Origin: Roseovarius sp. UBA3070
Lineage (GTDB): Bacteria > Pseudomonadota > Alphaproteobacteria > Rhodobacterales > Rhodobacteraceae
DNA: 7,706 bases
Direction: 5' to 3'
NCBI GenBank assembly: GCA_002366775.1
Contig: DFBW01000231.1
Coordinates: 1-7,706 of the forward strand
Both the position numbers and the translations under genes were made by a program. Of this stretch, positions 6,276 to 7,706 are shown in pieces. Position 1 is the first letter of the stretch. Every line of letters starts with the position of its first letter. Under the pieces are notes generated by a model, which did not search any database, was not told where the DNA came from, and saw nothing but the letters and a program-made list of their open reading frames with translations.

Positions 6276-7183
6276 CGGGCCAACCCCTCCGCCACCACCA
6301 TCCACACCGGCAATGTCACCGCACTCAGCAACGTGGATTGCGCAATCAGTGTGGCCACCAATTGCCGATCAGCCCCGAACCCTGATGCCAAAACATGGGC
6401 CGCCGAGGCGGTGGGCAGGGCGGCAAACACCACCAACACCGGCACGATCGGATGGCTGATGCCAAAGGCCATGGCCACCAAAGCCACCGCCAAAGGCAAC
6501 ATCACCAGCTTGGTGGCGACCAAAATGCCGGAAAACCTGTCCAATTTGCCCAAGGCGCGCCAATTCAACGTCGCCCCGATTGAAATCAACGCCACCGGGA
6601 TGGCCGCCTGTGATAGCATGGTGATGGGCGCCATGATCGGCAGCGGTATCGCCACGCCACTCAACCCCACAGCCACCCCCGCAAGGCTGGCCAGCAAAAA
6701 TGGGTTCAGCGCCACTTTGCGCAACGCCACCGCCAGGCCCAACCCCTCGCCACGCGACAGGGCCGAGACGGCAAAAATATTGGCCATCGGGATGCCAAGG
6801 CCGATGGTGATGGCATAAAGCGAGACATCCGCCGATGGCAGTGCACTGACAACCACAAATCCCAAGGCCGTGTTAAAGCGCCATGCCGTTTGCCAGCCAC
6901 CTGCAAAATCCAGAAACCGCAAAGGGCCAAATGGCCGGGCCAACCATCCCAGCCCAAGCCCCAGCAGCAACACCGCCCAAACCAAAGGTCCAGTGATCAA
7001 CAATTGCCCCGGATCAATCGGGCGCGACGATGCAGCGGTAAATATCAGCGCCGGAAACAGAATTTCAAAGTTCAACCTGTCCAGCCCCTGCCAGGCATTC
7101 TCAGACAGCCGCTTGCGCAGCAGCCCACCCAGCAACACCAGCAAGAAACTGGGCACAAGACCGGTTAGGATGATCCAGAACAT
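6272..7183 (-). CDS. AEC (auxin efflux carrier) family transporter
   Basis: This 303-residue integral inner-membrane protein has the make-up of bacterial AEC permeases: two similar halves of about five membrane helices each, joined near residues 140-160, with about 10 segments in total. Segments seen include 3-22 (IILTGLVPSFLLVLLGGLL), 37-53 (LNFEILFPALIFTAASS), 63-82, and the last ones near 255-300. Family-like blocks are LNFEILFPALIF, AWRFNTALGFVVV (R102-F-N, close to the common FRFN motif), and PVALISIGATL in the second half. Characterised bacterial AEC members export or import small organic acids such as malate, so an organic anion substrate is plausible; the sequence does not name it. 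ATG at 7183-7181 starts the expected first helix; only a GGGA about 10 bases upstream resembles a ribosome binding site. The gene is convergent with DUF1294, with overlapping stops, and divergent from the yjbQ unit. Confidence 0.9.
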   Translation of the reverse strand: MFWIILTGLVPSFLLVLLGGLLRKRLSENAWQGLDRLNFEILFPALIFTAASSRPIDPGQLLITGPLVWAVLLLGLGLGWLARPFGPLRFLDFAGGWQTAWRFNTALGFVVVSALPSADVSLYAITIGLGIPMANIFAVSALSRGEGLGLAVALRKVALNPFLLASLAGVAVGLSGVAIPLPIMAPITMLSQAAIPVALISIGATLNWRALGKLDRFSGILVATKLVMLPLAVALVAMAFGISHPIVPVLVVFAALPTASAAHVLASGFGADRQLVATLIAQSTLLSAVTLPVWMVVAEGLAR

Positions 7184-7250
7184 TCACGCAATTCCCATCG
7201 TATGGCGTTGCTGAAGTGATGCCCTAGCCCGCCAGTCTTAACAAGCGGGT

Positions 7251-7278
7251 TTGGTGCCTTGCTGCGCTGTGCTAGGCT
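7251..7278 (+). promoter_or_regulatory. Candidate sigma 70 promoter for the micro-ORF/yjbQ unit
   Basis: TTGGTG (7251-7256) and TAGGCT (7273-7278) are 16 bases apart. The -10 is embedded in GCTAGGCT, which resembles the GCTANAWC form known from alphaproteobacterial housekeeping promoters. Transcription would start near 7285, giving a leader of about 30 bases before the ATG at 7316. It lies in the 132-bp divergent spacer (7184-7315). I see no equally good promoter on the minus strand for the transporter gene. Confidence 0.45.
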
Positions 7279-7283
7279 GCTTC

Positions 7284-7297
7284 CAAAACCCGTTTTG
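7284..7297. repeat. Short inverted repeat at the predicted transcription start
   Basis: CAAAAC (7284-7289) and GTTTTG (7292-7297) form a perfect 6-bp inverted repeat around CC. It lies just downstream of the candidate -10, at the expected start point, so an operator role is possible. The size is small enough to occur by chance. Confidence 0.4.
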
Positions 7298-7315
7298 TGA
7301 CCCAAGGAAATTGAT

Positions 7316-7396
7316 ATGCGCCGTTTAATCCGCACTTTAGGGATTTTCTTTGCCATGTTGTCCATCGTCGGCCCCGCCGCCGCCGTTGGGTGCTAG
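7316..7396 (+). CDS. 26-codon ORF: signal peptide ending at a lipobox-like cysteine
   Basis: ATG 7316 is preceded by AAGGAA (7304-7309) at 6 bases, a better ribosome binding site than that of yjbQ. The predicted peptide starts MRRLIRTLG, has a hydrophobic core (IFFAMLSIVG, residues 10-19), and ends PAAAVGC followed by TAG 7394-7396. This has the full form of a Sec signal peptide, and AVGC resembles a lipobox, but the cysteine is the last residue, so a processed product would be a single lipidated residue. Alternatives are a leader peptide coupling translation to yjbQ (5 bases between TAG and the yjbQ ATG), a small membrane peptide, the remnant of a lipoprotein gene, or chance. The Shine-Dalgarno and the composition favour real translation. 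Confidence 0.5.
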   Translation: MRRLIRTLGIFFAMLSIVGPAAAVGC

Positions 7397-7401
7397 GCAC
7401 C

Positions 7402-7706
7402 ATGCAAACGACCTTTCGGATCACCACGCAAGGGCAGGGCCTGTATGAATTCACGCCACAGGTGGTGGATTGGGTGCGCGATGCGCAGATCAACACGGGC
7501 TTGTTGACGCTTTTTGTGCGCCACACCTCGGCCAGCCTGTTGATACAGGAAAACGCCGATCCAGAAGTCCAATCTGATCTGCGCGCCTTTTTCGCCCGGC
7601 TTGTGCCGCCCACAACCGACCCGTCCATGGCCTATCTCACCCATACCTATGAAGGCCCGGATGATATGCCTGCGCATATCAAGGCCGCGATGATGCCCGT
7701 CAGCCT
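7402..7706 (+). CDS. yjbQ: YjbQ/UPF0047 family protein (secondary thiamine-phosphate synthase), 3' end outside window
   Basis: The frame is open from ATG 7402 to the right edge, giving 101 complete codons of a protein usually about 140 residues long. It starts MQTTFRITTQGQGLYEFTPQ and carries the family hallmarks: VRHTSASLLIQENADPEV at 39-56, DLRAFFARLVP at 59-69, and H81-T-Y-E-G-P-D-D-M-P-A-H-I-K at 81-94. H41, E50, H81 and H92 are the conserved polar positions likely to form the ligand or metal site. In E. coli, YjbQ can supply weak thiamine-phosphate synthase activity in thiE mutants; its main cellular role remains unsettled. The ribosome binding site is poor (AGG at 7395-7397, 4 bases before the ATG), and the micro-ORF ends 5 bases upstream, so translational coupling is plausible. 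The conserved C-terminal part lies outside the window. Confidence 0.93.
   Translation, partial: MQTTFRITTQGQGLYEFTPQVVDWVRDAQINTGLLTLFVRHTSASLLIQENADPEVQSDLRAFFARLVPPTTDPSMAYLTHTYEGPDDMPAHIKAAMMPVS

Noticed and set aside
7228..7248. CCCGC/GCGGG inverted repeat followed by TTT, terminator-like on the plus strand
   Set aside because: The stem is only 5 bp with an 11-base loop, and no plus-strand gene ends upstream of it; it lies in the divergent promoter spacer.

Overview
The window looks like a chromosomal segment of an alphaproteobacterium, most likely of the Rhodobacteraceae (roseobacter group). The base composition is moderately GC-rich. The DnaG N-terminus and the long acidic insertion in the housekeeping sigma factor are of the alphaproteobacterial type, and a sarcosine oxidase operon directly beside dnaG-rpoD fits that group. 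The placement comes from recognising families by eye, not from a search.

Layout. Positions 1-1403 hold the end of a heterotetrameric sarcosine oxidase operon: the C-terminal folate-binding part of soxA, overlapping soxG by 8 bp. A short GC hairpin follows soxG. Positions 1500-1790 encode a 96-residue secreted protein of unknown function. Positions 1840-5909 hold dnaG (primase) and rpoD (sigma 70), the core of the macromolecular-synthesis locus, which couples replication priming and bulk transcription; no rpsU is present in front of dnaG here. A DUF1294 membrane protein gene starts on the base after the rpoD stop codon (5910-6275). It meets, tail to tail, an AEC-family transporter gene on the minus strand (6272-7183), and the two stop codons overlap within CTAG. 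After a short divergent promoter region, a 26-codon ORF that ends at a lipobox-like cysteine (7316-7396) precedes yjbQ, which runs off the right edge.

The genes are mostly housekeeping or central metabolism, and I see no mobile element, CRISPR array, tRNA or phage gene. The unusual signals are in the non-coding DNA. The 122-bp dnaG-rpoD spacer carries four GANTC (CcrM-type) sites within 57 bp. These lie in three direct copies and one inverted copy of CGAATCA, which can form mutually exclusive hairpins, one of them reaching the rpoD ribosome binding site. A terminator-shaped hairpin lies inside the first codons of the DUF1294 gene. The lipobox-terminated micro-ORF before yjbQ is the third. I did not find a complete new multi-gene system; the rpoD leader is the best candidate for undescribed regulation.
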